NCBI GenBank assembly: GCA_944320765.1 | Contig: CALUIS010000007.1 | Coordinates: forward strand, 1 to 64,000 | DNA: 64,000 nt | DNA from: an uncultured Paraprevotella sp. | Lineage (GTDB): Bacteria; Bacteroidota; Bacteroidia; Bacteroidales; Bacteroidaceae | Direction: 5' to 3' | In this document: positions 25,981 through 34,461 of the stretch, one piece after another | Numbering within the stretch: position 1 is the first letter of the stretch | Layout of the letters: each line of letters opens with the position of its first letter | Translations under genes and position numbers: made by a program | The notes under the pieces: generated by a model | The model's input: only the letters and a program-made list of their open reading frames with translations | Database searches by the model: none | What the model was told of the DNA's origin: nothing

Positions 25981-27090
25981 ATGAAACGCAAGATACTCTT
26001 CACGGCCGCCGCGCTGGCCTTTGCCGGCGCACTGCAGGCCCAAAAGGAAGCCCCCCGCAAGTGGTGGCAGGACATCAAGCAGAACACGACCTTCGGCGGA
26101 TATGCCGTGGTCAAGGGCGCGTTCAACGACCAGGACCTGGACGCGAAGAACGAGTCGCACTCCACGTTCGACATCCGGCTCATACGCGCCTACGTCAACG
26201 GCAAGGTGTGGGACTTCAAGTACGGGCTGCAGATGGAGATGAGCGGCGTGCCGGGCACCAGCTCGCTGAAAGGGCCGCGGGTGCTGGACGTGTGGGCCGA
26301 ATGGTGCAAGTTCGACTTCCTCACGGTCAAGCTCGGGCAGTTCAAGCGGTGCTTCACCTTCGAGAATCCCATGAACCCGTGGGACATCGGCTTCGGGGCG
26401 TACTCGCAGGCCGTCGACAAGCTGGCGGGCATGAACGACCGCATCGGGGAACACTCCTGCAACGGGCGCGACCTGGGCCTGCAAATCCAAGGCGACCTCT
26501 TCAAGTCCAAGAAAGACGGCCATGCCTTCCTGCACTACCAGGTCGGGGCGTACAACGGGCAGGGCGTGAACCACGCCGACCGCAACGACAACAAGGACAT
26601 CATCGGCGGGCTGTGGGTGTCGCCCGTGAAAGACCTCTGCATCGGTGCTTTCGGATGGACGGGCGAATACAGCCAGGACGTGAACGGGAAGAAAATCACC
26701 GTGGACCGCAACCGCATGGCCTTCGGCGTGAAATATGAGTCCGACTGGACCGTGCGCGGAGAGTACGTGACCAGCCAGGGACACAAGATTTCCGACTACA
26801 CCGTGGCCGACGACGGCACGACGACGGTGTCAGGGCGGGACAAGGCCGACGGATGGTACGCCACCGTAGGCGCACCCGTCACCCCGCATTGCAAAATCTA
26901 CGGCAAGTGGGACGTCTACCGCGACCGCAAGGACCACGACTCGCAAAAAAGCCTCTACCAGCTGGCCGTGAACTATTACTTCCACAAGAACTTCAAGATA
27001 CAGGCCCTATACGGCTTCGTAGAAGACAACACCTACAGCGGCGAACAGCACTATAACACAGGGGAAATCCAGGTGTACTGGCGTTTCTGA
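25981..27090 (+). CDS. Outer-membrane porin, OprO/OprP-like
   Basis: A 369-residue beta-barrel protein. The signal peptide (KRKILFTAAALAFAGALQA-Q) is followed by alternating amphipathic strands and ends in YWRF with a C-terminal aromatic residue, the signal recognised for outer-membrane insertion. Segments such as RLIRAYVNGKVW, GLQMEMSG and LGQFKRCF match phosphate-selective porin O/P family proteins. These carry phosphate or pyrophosphate in other phyla, which fits the PiT/PPK/Ppx block 2 kb to the left, though specificity is only inferred. GC content is distinctly high. The gene is 25 bases before the S41 protease gene and may be cotranscribed with it. Confidence 0.85.
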   Translation: MKRKILFTAAALAFAGALQAQKEAPRKWWQDIKQNTTFGGYAVVKGAFNDQDLDAKNESHSTFDIRLIRAYVNGKVWDFKYGLQMEMSGVPGTSSLKGPRVLDVWAEWCKFDFLTVKLGQFKRCFTFENPMNPWDIGFGAYSQAVDKLAGMNDRIGEHSCNGRDLGLQIQGDLFKSKKDGHAFLHYQVGAYNGQGVNHADRNDNKDIIGGLWVSPVKDLCIGAFGWTGEYSQDVNGKKITVDRNRMAFGVKYESDWTVRGEYVTSQGHKISDYTVADDGTTTVSGRDKADGWYATVGAPVTPHCKIYGKWDVYRDRKDHDSQKSLYQLAVNYYFHKNFKIQALYGFVEDNTYSGEQHYNTGEIQVYWRF

Positions 27091-27115
27091 ACCGTCCCTA
27101 AAACTTCCACAAGAC

Positions 27116-28531
27116 ATGAGAAAAGACATCCGCACCTCCTGCCTCTGCTCCCTCGCCATCCTGCTTCTGGCCGCATGCGGCGAGGACCGCACCTACGAAT
27201 ATCTGGCCAAGACCGAGACCGACAACTGGATCGAGGACCGGATGCAGGAAATGTACCTGTACTATCAGGATATGCCCCAGCCCGAGATGGAGGACTACTT
27301 CAAGTCGCCGGACGAGTTCTTCGCAAGCATCCTGGCCCCGCAGGACAAGTTCTCCTACATCGAGATGCCGGCGGAGACCCAAACGCGCAACAACATCCAG
27401 ACGGTGACCTACGGCTTCGACTTCGTGCTGACCAGCGACCCCACGGGCACCTCCTCGCGGCGCACGGCCCGAGTGTTGCAGGTGCTGCCCCAGTCGCCCG
27501 CCGCCCTCGCCGGACTGCAACGGGGCGACTACATCGTGCAGGTGGACGGCAACAACGTGACCACGGAGAACAGCTACCGCCTGCAAAGCGGAGAAGGCGT
27601 GACGCTCACCGTACTCCCGTTGGTGGACAACGAAGAGGAGGGCTATATGGAATGGGGCATCGACACCCTGCTGTTCACGCTGACCCCTTCCGTAAGCCTG
27701 GAGAACAACCCGGTTTACCTGGCCAAGGTCATCGAGCAGGGCGGGCAGCGGATAGGCTACCTGATGTACAACGAGTTCAAAAGCGGCCCCACCGAAAGCG
27801 ACATCACCTATATGGAACAGATGCTCCAGACTTTCCAATGGTTCAAGCAACAGAACGTGACGGACTTCATCCTGGACCTCAGATACAACCAGGGCGGACA
27901 AGTGAGTTGCGCCCAACTGCTGGCCGCCCTGCTGGCCCCCTCCGGCGCATTGGGGCAGGAGTTCGCATGGTTCGAGTTCAACGACAAGCAGCAAAGCTCC
28001 AACTACAGCCTTCTTCTTCCCTCTGAATATGCGGGTTATAATCTCAACCTAAACCGTCTATTCATTATCTCTGGACTGTACACCGCCTCCGCCTCGGAGA
28101 TGATGGTCAACTGCCTGCGCCCCTACATGGCGGTGCATCTCATCGGCACCCAGACCGTGGGCAAGAACGTGGCCATGACGCGCATCGAAAGCCCGTACGA
28201 ATTCGTGATGTACCCCGTGACAGCCACGGTCTACAACAAGGACGGACAGTCCGACTACACGGAAGGCTTCGCACCGGAATACCTCATCACAGAACTGAAC
28301 TATTATCCATGGCATGAACTGGGCGACCCGGACGAGCTGCTGCTGAAGAACACGCTGCAATGGATTGCCGGAGGGATTCCGTCCGATGCCGAGAACCTCG
28401 AACAGCCGGAAGAAGGCGGGGAAACCGAAGAGGCCGCTCCCGCCGCCCGCCTGAGGCACGATGCGGAGCCGGGCTATTCCTCCATCCTCAAGCGCGGATT
28501 CCCGGCAGCCATCCTGCCCGACCGTCCATGA
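27116..28531 (+). CDS. S41 family peptidase (PDZ-containing lipoprotein)
   Basis: The 471-residue protein has a lipoprotein signal with lipobox LLAAC (Cys19-20 region). An N-terminal helical segment is followed by a PDZ-like domain (around 100-160, with LAGLQRGDYIVQVDG) and the tail-specific protease core: DLRYNQGGQ (around 255) and the serine motif YTASASEMM (around 325) that holds the catalytic Ser. It is anchored to the membrane facing the periplasm and should degrade unfolded or specific proteins. The C-terminus is an extended Glu-rich then Arg/Pro-rich tail with no known domain. Confidence 0.9.
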   Translation: MRKDIRTSCLCSLAILLLAACGEDRTYEYLAKTETDNWIEDRMQEMYLYYQDMPQPEMEDYFKSPDEFFASILAPQDKFSYIEMPAETQTRNNIQTVTYGFDFVLTSDPTGTSSRRTARVLQVLPQSPAALAGLQRGDYIVQVDGNNVTTENSYRLQSGEGVTLTVLPLVDNEEEGYMEWGIDTLLFTLTPSVSLENNPVYLAKVIEQGGQRIGYLMYNEFKSGPTESDITYMEQMLQTFQWFKQQNVTDFILDLRYNQGGQVSCAQLLAALLAPSGALGQEFAWFEFNDKQQSSNYSLLLPSEYAGYNLNLNRLFIISGLYTASASEMMVNCLRPYMAVHLIGTQTVGKNVAMTRIESPYEFVMYPVTATVYNKDGQSDYTEGFAPEYLITELNYYPWHELGDPDELLLKNTLQWIAGGIPSDAENLEQPEEGGETEEAAPAARLRHDAEPGYSSILKRGFPAAILPDRP

Positions 28532-28557
28532 TGAACGCACCACAAAAATAAACGCTT

Positions 28558-29223
28558 ATGGTTCAAATCACCGTATCAGACGAAATCAAGGCCGTATGTC
28601 CGGAGTTCGTGGGCGCGGCACTGGAAGCCCGCTTCACCAACACGCCCTACTCCGCCCCGCTGTGGGAGGAAATCAGAACGTTCCAAGCGGATTACTGCCG
28701 GAAGTTCACGACCGAGTCGCTGAAAGACATGCCGGCCATCCAGGCCACCCGTGCCGTCTACAAGAAATGCGGCAAGGACCCCAGCCGCTACCGCCCCTCC
28801 GGCGAGGCACTCGTGCGCCGGATGCTGAAAGGGCATGACCTGTACCAGATCAACACGGCCGTGGACCTCATCAACCTGGCCTCCATCGCCTACGGATACT
28901 CCATCGGAGGCTTCGACGCCGACCGGATCGCGGGCGACACGCTGACATTGGGCATCGGACAGACCGGCGAACCCTACGAAGGCATCGGGCGCGGGCCGCT
29001 CAACATCGAAGGCCTGCCCGTGTACCGCGACGGGGAAGGCGGCATCGGCACCCCCACCAGCGACCACGAGCGCACCAAGCTCACCGGAGAAACCACCCGG
29101 CTGCTGGCCCTGGTGAACGGTTACGACGGCAACCGGGAACAGGTGCTGGCCTGCGCGGAATACATGCAGGAACTCCTGAAGAAACACGCCCAGTCGGACG
29201 GGGGTGAAATCCATATTTATTAG
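28558..29223 (+). CDS. B3/B4 tRNA-binding-domain protein
   Basis: A 221-residue protein resembling the B3/B4 domain found in the phenylalanyl-tRNA synthetase beta subunit, here as a stand-alone protein. PSRYRPSGEALVRRML and NTAVDLINLASIAYGYSIGGFD are the conserved helical and beta segments of that domain. In stand-alone form such proteins are thought to hydrolyse or proofread mischarged tRNA or D-amino acids, but evidence is thin. Cytoplasmic; no signal peptide. It starts 26 bases after the S41 gene on the same strand. Confidence 0.85.
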   Translation: MVQITVSDEIKAVCPEFVGAALEARFTNTPYSAPLWEEIRTFQADYCRKFTTESLKDMPAIQATRAVYKKCGKDPSRYRPSGEALVRRMLKGHDLYQINTAVDLINLASIAYGYSIGGFDADRIAGDTLTLGIGQTGEPYEGIGRGPLNIEGLPVYRDGEGGIGTPTSDHERTKLTGETTRLLALVNGYDGNREQVLACAEYMQELLKKHAQSDGGEIHIY

Positions 29224-29271
29224 CCATATCACGGTATCCGGCCTTATAAAAGATTCCATAAACAAACAAGA

Positions 29272-29670
29272 ATGAACAAAAGAGAATACGCGCAAGCCAA
29301 CAAGAAATGGCTCTTGCAGAAGTCGCAGGAAGATGGAGTCAAAGCACTCCCCAAAGGTATCTATTACCGGGTCTTGGCAGAGGGGAAAGCCGATGGCAGG
29401 CATCCGAACCTGCGTAGCATCATCACCGCCCACTACACCGGACGGACAATAGACGGGCGGCAGTTTGACAGCAGCCAGGGCGGTGTGCCACTGGCCATCC
29501 GCCTTTGCGATCTCATCGAAGGATGGATTATCGCCATGCAACAGATGTGCGTGGGCGACAAATGGGAAGTTTACATCCCTGCAGAAATGGGCTACGGCAA
29601 ATCCTCACAGCCTGGCATACCGGGCGGCTCCACACTGGTTTTTGAAATAGAACTCATAGGCATAGCCTAA
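29272..29670 (+). CDS. FKBP-type peptidyl-prolyl cis-trans isomerase
   Basis: A 132-residue protein comprising one FKBP domain: ITAHYTGRTIDGRQFDSS (about 45-62), the WIIAMQQMCVGDKWEVYIPAEMGYG stretch with the substrate-pocket tryptophan and tyrosine, and the closing STLVFEIELI. The short N-terminal helix lacks a signal peptide, so it is cytoplasmic. It speeds proline isomerisation during folding. It is 48 bases after the B3/B4 gene. The stop (29668-29670) runs directly into a remnant of an unrelated gene. Confidence 0.93.
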   Translation: MNKREYAQANKKWLLQKSQEDGVKALPKGIYYRVLAEGKADGRHPNLRSIITAHYTGRTIDGRQFDSSQGGVPLAIRLCDLIEGWIIAMQQMCVGDKWEVYIPAEMGYGKSSQPGIPGGSTLVFEIELIGIA

Positions 29671-29671
29671 T

Positions 29672-29818
29672 GTATGCGGAGAGGCACTCTGCCCTGAATG
29701 TTCCGCACCCCTGGATTATGCACTCCGGCGACTCAACAAGTGCGGATTCACGGCAGACAAGCCCACTTGCAGGAAATGCCCTATACACTGCCATAGAAAC
29801 GACATGCGGGAAAAGATA
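29672..29818 (+). pseudogene. Truncated YgbA-like ('nitrous oxide-stimulated promoter' family) remnant
   Basis: In the frame starting at 29672, fifty codons read like the central part of the YgbA family: LCPECSAPLDYALRRLNKC, then PTCRKCPIHCHRNDMREKI, with all of the family's Cys/His positions. No start codon lies upstream in frame, as a TAG at 29663-29665 inside the FKBP gene closes it, and the part after MREKI (normally REKIR.VMRFSGPRM) is replaced by unrelated codons to a stop at 29876-29878. It is a gene remnant that the usual gene-length cut-offs would miss. Confidence 0.7.
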
Positions 29819-29862
29819 AATAAAAATCACGCTACGGAACGGACACCTAATCATTTTTTCCC

Positions 29863-29870
29863 TATATTTG
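29863..29870 (+). promoter_or_regulatory. Promoter of the glutaredoxin-like gene
   Basis: TATATTTG matches TAnnTTTG, 27 bases before the ATG at 29897. Confidence 0.65.
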
Positions 29871-29896
29871 CCACGTAACCCCAAAACAACAGGACT

Positions 29897-30199
29897 ATGA
29901 TTAAAATATATGGCATGGACACTTGCCCGGACTGCATCTACGTGGAAGAGCAGGTGAAAGGAAACGGACAGTACGAGGTGATTGATATCGGGCGGCACGT
30001 GAAGCACCTGAAGGAGTTCTTGCGCCTGCGCGACAAAAGCACGGCATTCGACGCGATAAAACGCATGGGGGCGGTAGGCATACCTTGCTTTGTGCTGGAG
30101 GACGGCACGGTGACCCTGAAACCGGAAGACGCCGGATTGCGCCGGCGGCCCAAAGAAACGGAAGGAGCGTCATGCCGCCTGGACGGAAGCGGATGTTGA
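29897..30199 (+). CDS. Glutaredoxin-like protein
   Basis: A 100-residue protein with a glutaredoxin-type active site TCPDC (9-13) at the end of the first strand and a GIPCF cis-proline loop near residue 74, where the usual VP is IP and is followed by an additional cysteine. The basic C-terminal tail ending DGSGC is unusual and adds another cysteine pair. It should reduce disulfides in the cytoplasm. It is 20 bases upstream of a thioredoxin gene, so the pair forms a redox operon. Confidence 0.85.
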   Translation: MIKIYGMDTCPDCIYVEEQVKGNGQYEVIDIGRHVKHLKEFLRLRDKSTAFDAIKRMGAVGIPCFVLEDGTVTLKPEDAGLRRRPKETEGASCRLDGSGC

Positions 30200-30219
30200 A
30201 CTGACAAAAGGAACAGGCT

Positions 30220-30519
30220 ATGGAAACATTCAACGATGTGATTTCCGAAGACCGCCCGGTGCTGGTGGACTTCTTTGCCACATGGTGCCAGCCATGCAAG
30301 ATGATGCACCCCGTACTGGAACAAGTCAAGGCTGTCCTTGGCGACAAGATACGCATCATCAAGGTGGATGTGGACAAGAACAGGGAGGTCTCGGCCAGAT
30401 ACCAGATACAGGCCGTGCCCACCCTGATGCTGACGCGCGGCGGACAAGTGTTGTGGAGACAAAGCGGCATGGTTTCAAAGACCGACCTGCTGGCCGTCCT
30501 CGACCCTTTCCTGCAATAG
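30220..30519 (+). CDS. trxA: Thioredoxin
   Basis: A 99-residue thioredoxin with WCQPC at residues 24-28 (standard form WCGPC) and the AVPTLML cis-proline loop around residue 67. The glycine-to-glutamine change in the active-site dipeptide would shift its redox potential and is seen in some Bacteroidota paralogues. No signal peptide. It is the second gene of the glutaredoxin-thioredoxin pair and ends 23 bases from the convergent AraC regulator. Confidence 0.92.
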   Translation: METFNDVISEDRPVLVDFFATWCQPCKMMHPVLEQVKAVLGDKIRIIKVDVDKNREVSARYQIQAVPTLMLTRGGQVLWRQSGMVSKTDLLAVLDPFLQ

Positions 30520-30542
30520 TGCGGGAAAAGGCCCGGAGCGGG

Positions 30543-31397
30543 TCAGGACGGGGAAACCGCCGTCGGTGCCACGCCGAACTGCTTTTTGAAGGCGGATGAG
30601 AAATGGGACTGGTTCTTGAACCCTACCAAGGCGCAAATGTCCACGATCTTCTTCCCGCCTTCCTGCATCATGGCATAGGCCACGTCGAGGCGCTTCCGGA
30701 TGAGCCACCTCTCGGGTGTCAGGTCACTGATTTTCCGGAAGTCCCGTTTGAATGTGGCCAGACTCCGTCCCGTATAGTGCGCCAAGTCCGCCACTGAGAA
30801 CTCATACATGTAGTTCTTGTCCATAAAATCGAGGATATCTATCTTCCACGGCTCGTTGAAATCGAACAGCAGGGGGGCAAAACGTTCATCGATATGCAAC
30901 AAAGCCAAAAGCCCTTCCTGCAGCTTCAGATGCATGAAATCATCGTGCGGCTTCACGTCCGGGTCGAAATAAGGAGTCATGGAAGAGAAAAGGCTGGTGA
31001 TTTCCGCCGTCCTCGGCAACTTGATGACTTCCGGCTTGAGCTTGGGCGCATCCGCCGGCAACTTATACGACCCGGACTTCGTGTACATCTCACGCAGGAA
31101 ATTCCACTTGAAATTCAAGAAGATGCCGCAATAGCGTTCACCGCCGCACGGTTTCTTGTACAATGTGATGTGATGGTCGCGCGGAATGAAGACACACTCC
31201 CCCTTGCCCACGTGAATGGACTTCTCCCCGTTGTCGAGTACCATCTCTCCGGAATAGACATAATTCATCGCATACTCCCGCGAGCGGTGGATGCAGCCTC
31301 CCACATCATCGTAGAAGAAACTGTAGAACACATCCTCGTAGTTGAAGATAAGCTTCATCGGGTTTTGCCGGCGTTCCCCAGCCTGTTCCTTCTCCAT
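30543..31397 (-). CDS. AraC-family transcriptional regulator
   Basis: A 284-residue regulator with an N-terminal cupin-like sensor (GKGECVFIPRDHHITLYKKPCGGE, around 70-95) and two C-terminal helix-turn-helix units, FSVADLAHYTGRSLATFKRDFRK and IVDICALVGFKNQSHFSSAFKKQFG (about 205-275). GGAGG lies just before the ATG at 31397, supporting that start. The divergent gene is absent on the left; a hydrolase gene is to the right on the same strand, so the target is unclear. Effector is unknown. Confidence 0.93.
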   Translation of the reverse strand: MEKEQAGERRQNPMKLIFNYEDVFYSFFYDDVGGCIHRSREYAMNYVYSGEMVLDNGEKSIHVGKGECVFIPRDHHITLYKKPCGGERYCGIFLNFKWNFLREMYTKSGSYKLPADAPKLKPEVIKLPRTAEITSLFSSMTPYFDPDVKPHDDFMHLKLQEGLLALLHIDERFAPLLFDFNEPWKIDILDFMDKNYMYEFSVADLAHYTGRSLATFKRDFRKISDLTPERWLIRKRLDVAYAMMQEGGKKIVDICALVGFKNQSHFSSAFKKQFGVAPTAVSPS

Positions 31398-31419
31398 ATT
31401 TACCTCCCTTGTTCCTCCG

Positions 31420-31427
31420 CAAATTTA
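31420..31427 (-). promoter_or_regulatory. Promoter of the AraC regulator
   Basis: TAAATTTG on the minus strand matches TAnnTTTG, with a strong ribosome-binding site before the ATG. Confidence 0.55.
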
Positions 31428-31444
31428 CGAAATTCCCGCCAATA

Positions 31445-32524
31445 TCATCTCAGATACTCGCGATAAAAGGCCTCTATCCTGTCAAACGGAATCTTGTCAA
31501 GGTTGTCGTACAAGTCCGTATGGACCGCGCCGGGAACAATGAGCAGCTCCTTGTTCCCGCCTTTCAGTTTCTTGTAAGTGTCCTCGCTGAAATAACGCGA
31601 ATGGGCCTTCTCACCATGGACCAGCAATACGGCACTACGTATCTCTCCGGCATACGACAAGATGGGCATGTTCAGGAAAGAAAGCGTAGAGGTCTTGTTC
31701 CATCCCCCGTTGGAATTCAGCGAACGCTTGTGATAGCCGCGTTCCGTCTTGTAATAAGCAAAATAGTCCTTCAGATACTGCGGGGCCTCGGCAGGCACCG
31801 TATCGGGCAGGCCGCCAGCCAGTTCATACGTGCCGTTGCGGTAGTCCGCCGTGCGCTGCGCGTTGAGTTGCCGGCGAAGTCCATTGCGGGCATCCGCATT
31901 GTCGGCCGCATCAAAATAACCGTTGGCGTTGACACGGCTCATATCGTACATCGTGGCCGCGACCGTAGCCTTGATGCGTGTGTCGACCGCCGCCGCATTG
32001 ACCGCCATGCCTCCCCAGCCACAAATGCCGAGAATGCCGATCTGCTCCGGATTCACATCATCGCGGGTGGAAAGGTAATCCACGGCCGCACAGAAATCCT
32101 CCGTATTGATGTCCGGAGAAGCCACATAGCGGGGTTCGCCGCCGCTCTCGCCCGTATACGAAGGGTCAAAAGCGATGGTCAGGAATCCGCGTTCGGCCAA
32201 CGCCTGCGCGTACAGCCCCGAAGCCTGTTCCTTGACCGCGCCGAAGGGGCCGCAAACGGCAATGGCCGGCAGTTTGCCTTCCGCGCCCTTGGGTACATAC
32301 AAATCAGCTGCCAGCGTGATGCCGTAACGGTTGTGGAACGTGATTTTACCGTGGTCCACCTTGTCGCTCTGCGGGAATACCTTGTCCCAGCCTTGTGCCA
32401 AATTCAGTTTCTTTTCCATATCGTTCTCTGTTTTCTGTTGTTCCTTTGTTTCCTGCCTGCTTCCCGGTACGCATGATCCGACGAGGAAAGCCAGGCATAT
32501 TGTTGCAATTGATGTCCTCACCAT
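31445..32524 (-). CDS. Alpha/beta hydrolase lipoprotein (dienelactone-hydrolase-like)
   Basis: The 359-residue protein has a lipoprotein signal (LAFLVGSC, lipobox). The hydrolase core shows the nucleophile elbow GICGWGG (around 173), which places Cys where most relatives have Ser, and an HTDLYDN histidine near 340. The family (YcjY-like) includes esterases and dienelactone hydrolases; substrate is unknown. It has a separate promoter at 32551 and lies 47 bases before the AraC gene, so they may be regulated together. Confidence 0.82.
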   Translation of the reverse strand: MVRTSIATICLAFLVGSCVPGSRQETKEQQKTENDMEKKLNLAQGWDKVFPQSDKVDHGKITFHNRYGITLAADLYVPKGAEGKLPAIAVCGPFGAVKEQASGLYAQALAERGFLTIAFDPSYTGESGGEPRYVASPDINTEDFCAAVDYLSTRDDVNPEQIGILGICGWGGMAVNAAAVDTRIKATVAATMYDMSRVNANGYFDAADNADARNGLRRQLNAQRTADYRNGTYELAGGLPDTVPAEAPQYLKDYFAYYKTERGYHKRSLNSNGGWNKTSTLSFLNMPILSYAGEIRSAVLLVHGEKAHSRYFSEDTYKKLKGGNKELLIVPGAVHTDLYDNLDKIPFDRIEAFYREYLR

Positions 32525-32550
32525 AATGTCAGCTTTTGAAGTGTACGGTG

Positions 32551-32558
32551 CAAAGGTA
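32551..32558 (-). promoter_or_regulatory. Promoter of the hydrolase gene
   Basis: TACCTTTG on the minus strand matches TAnnTTTG. Confidence 0.55.
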
Positions 32559-32597
32559 GGATAAAAAACACATCACGCCATTGCTGTAAGGCTCAAA

Positions 32598-32605
32598 TAC
32601 CTTTG
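32598..32605 (+). promoter_or_regulatory. Alternative upstream promoter of the transporter gene
   Basis: TACCTTTG matches TAnnTTTG and would give a leader of about 105 bases. It competes with the match at 32698. Confidence 0.4.
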
Positions 32606-32697
32606 TTGAAAAGTCCGGTTTCGCGAAGGCGAGAAGCATCCCGGCAAAGGCAAATCAGAAAACTTCGTTTTCATTTGCCTCTGCGCCCGCCTTTCAC

Positions 32698-32705
32698 TAC
32701 CTTTG
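32698..32705 (+). promoter_or_regulatory. Promoter abutting the transporter start codon
   Basis: TACCTTTG is preceded by a TTTG 20 bases upstream, the classical -33/-7 spacing, but the ATG at 32710 lies only five bases after it. If used, the transcript would be leaderless or nearly so. Confidence 0.5.
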
Positions 32706-32709
32706 CACC

Positions 32710-34371
32710 ATGGAATGGATCAACAGTCTGCTTTTCGAGCATAGTGCCATACAGGCCATCATCGTGCTGTCACTGGTCACGGCCACGGGGCTGTGGCTGG
32801 GAAAGATTCACTTTGGGGGAATCTCTCTTGGCATCACCTTCGTGTTTTTCATGGGTATTTTGGCCGGACACGTGGGCATCTCGCTGGACGAACAGATGCT
32901 GGACTATGCCGAAAGTTTCGGACTGGTCATCTTCGTCTATTCCCTCGGACTGCAGGTCGGACCCGGTTTCTTCAGCTCGTTCCGGCATGGCGGCGTGCCA
33001 CTGAACCTTTTGAGCCTGGGCGTGATTTTCCTTGGAACGGCCCTGACCGTACTGCTGAGCTATTCCCTTTCGCTGCCTCTGCCCGACATGGTGGGCGTAT
33101 TGTGCGGTGCCACGACCAACACACCAGCCCTCGGCGCGGCCCAACAGACCTTGAAACAAATGGGCGAACCGGACAGCACCGCCGCCTTGGGCGCGGCCGT
33201 GGCCTACCCCCTCGGCGTGGTGGGCGTGATCCTGGCCATCCTCGTCATCCGCAAACTGCTGGCCCGGCCTGACGACCTGAAGGAAAAAGAGCCGGAATCC
33301 ATGAACAGTCCCTATGTGGCCGCCTTTCAGGTACACAACCCGGGCGTATTCCACAAGACATTGAAGGACTTGGGGCTGCTCAGCCACACCCGTTTCGTGG
33401 TGTCCCGCCTGTGGCGCGACGGGAAAGTGACCATCCCCACCGGCACCACCGAGCTGCAAGAAAACGACCGTCTGCTGGTCATCACCACGGAAAAGGAAAT
33501 GCCCACGCTGACCCTGCTCTTCGGCGAACAGGAAAACCGGGACTGGAACAAAGAGGACATTGACTGGAACAGCATCGACCGCAACCTGGTATCGGAACAC
33601 ATCGTAGTGACCCGCCCGGAAATCAACGGCAAGCGCCTGGGGGCGCTCCACCTCAGAAACCTCTACGACATCAACATCAGCCGCGTGCTGCGCAGCGGCG
33701 TGCAAATCCTGGCCACCCCCGACCTCATCCTGCAATTAGGCGACCGGCTGACGGTCATCGGGGAAAAAGAAGCCATCAACCGGGTAGCCGGCATTCTGGG
33801 AAACTCCGCCTCCACCCTGCGTGAACCCAATCTGGCGGCCATCTTCATCGGCATCGTACTGGGCCTCGTATTGGGGTCCGTCCCCCTCAGCCTCCCGGGC
33901 ATCAGCACGCCTGTGAAGATGGGGCTGGCCGGCGGCCCGATCATCATGGGCATCCTGGTGGGCAACTTCGGCCCGCGCCTGCACATGCGCATCTACACCA
34001 CACGGAGCGCCAACCTGATGCTGCGCGGAATCGGCTTGTCTCTCTATCTGGCCGGAATCGGCATCGACGCCGGCGCCCACTTCTTCGAGACCGTGGTCCG
34101 GCCGGAAGGCATTCTTTGGATTGGCTCGGGCTTCCTGATTACCGTCGTACCTATATTATTAATGGCCGTCATCGCCATGCGGGCCTGCAAGATGAATTTC
34201 GGCACCACCTGCGGAATGCTTTGCGGCAGCATGGCCAACCCGATGGCCCTGAACTACCTGAACGACAGCTATCCTGGAAACGACGCATCTGTCAGCTACG
34301 CTACGGTCTACCCCTTGGGCATGTTTGTGCGCGTCATCCTCAGCCAGGTCGTGTTGATGATGTTCCTGTAA
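32710..34371 (+). CDS. AspT/YidE-family transporter with TrkA_C domains
   Basis: The 553-residue membrane protein has an internal duplication: two sets of about five hydrophobic helices flank a soluble centre (about residues 200-370) with two TrkA_C-like regulatory domains. GAATNTPALGAA in the first half and GSMANPMALNY in the second are the repeat-paired motifs. This is the aspartate:alanine exchanger-like family; many members have unknown substrates. It is in the cytoplasmic membrane. It stands alone with its own promoter and no terminator was found downstream. Confidence 0.9.
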   Translation: MEWINSLLFEHSAIQAIIVLSLVTATGLWLGKIHFGGISLGITFVFFMGILAGHVGISLDEQMLDYAESFGLVIFVYSLGLQVGPGFFSSFRHGGVPLNLLSLGVIFLGTALTVLLSYSLSLPLPDMVGVLCGATTNTPALGAAQQTLKQMGEPDSTAALGAAVAYPLGVVGVILAILVIRKLLARPDDLKEKEPESMNSPYVAAFQVHNPGVFHKTLKDLGLLSHTRFVVSRLWRDGKVTIPTGTTELQENDRLLVITTEKEMPTLTLLFGEQENRDWNKEDIDWNSIDRNLVSEHIVVTRPEINGKRLGALHLRNLYDINISRVLRSGVQILATPDLILQLGDRLTVIGEKEAINRVAGILGNSASTLREPNLAAIFIGIVLGLVLGSVPLSLPGISTPVKMGLAGGPIIMGILVGNFGPRLHMRIYTTRSANLMLRGIGLSLYLAGIGIDAGAHFFETVVRPEGILWIGSGFLITVVPILLMAVIAMRACKMNFGTTCGMLCGSMANPMALNYLNDSYPGNDASVSYATVYPLGMFVRVILSQVVLMMFL

Positions 34372-34437
34372 AGATTCTCCCAACCCACGCCGTCAAAATC
34401 ATCGCTTTTGGGTATTGCGCCAACCTGAAGGCAAGGT

Positions 34438-34445
34438 TAATTTTG
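34438..34445 (+). promoter_or_regulatory. Promoter of the methyltransferase gene
   Basis: TAATTTTG matches TAnnTTTG, about 17 bases before the first ATG. Confidence 0.6.
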
Positions 34446-34461
34446 CAGCATAAAGGAAGGA

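Noticed and set aside
29671..29829. ATG frame of 52 codons overlapping the YgbA remnant
   Set aside because: The other frame holds all the conserved Cys/His residues, so this one is chance.
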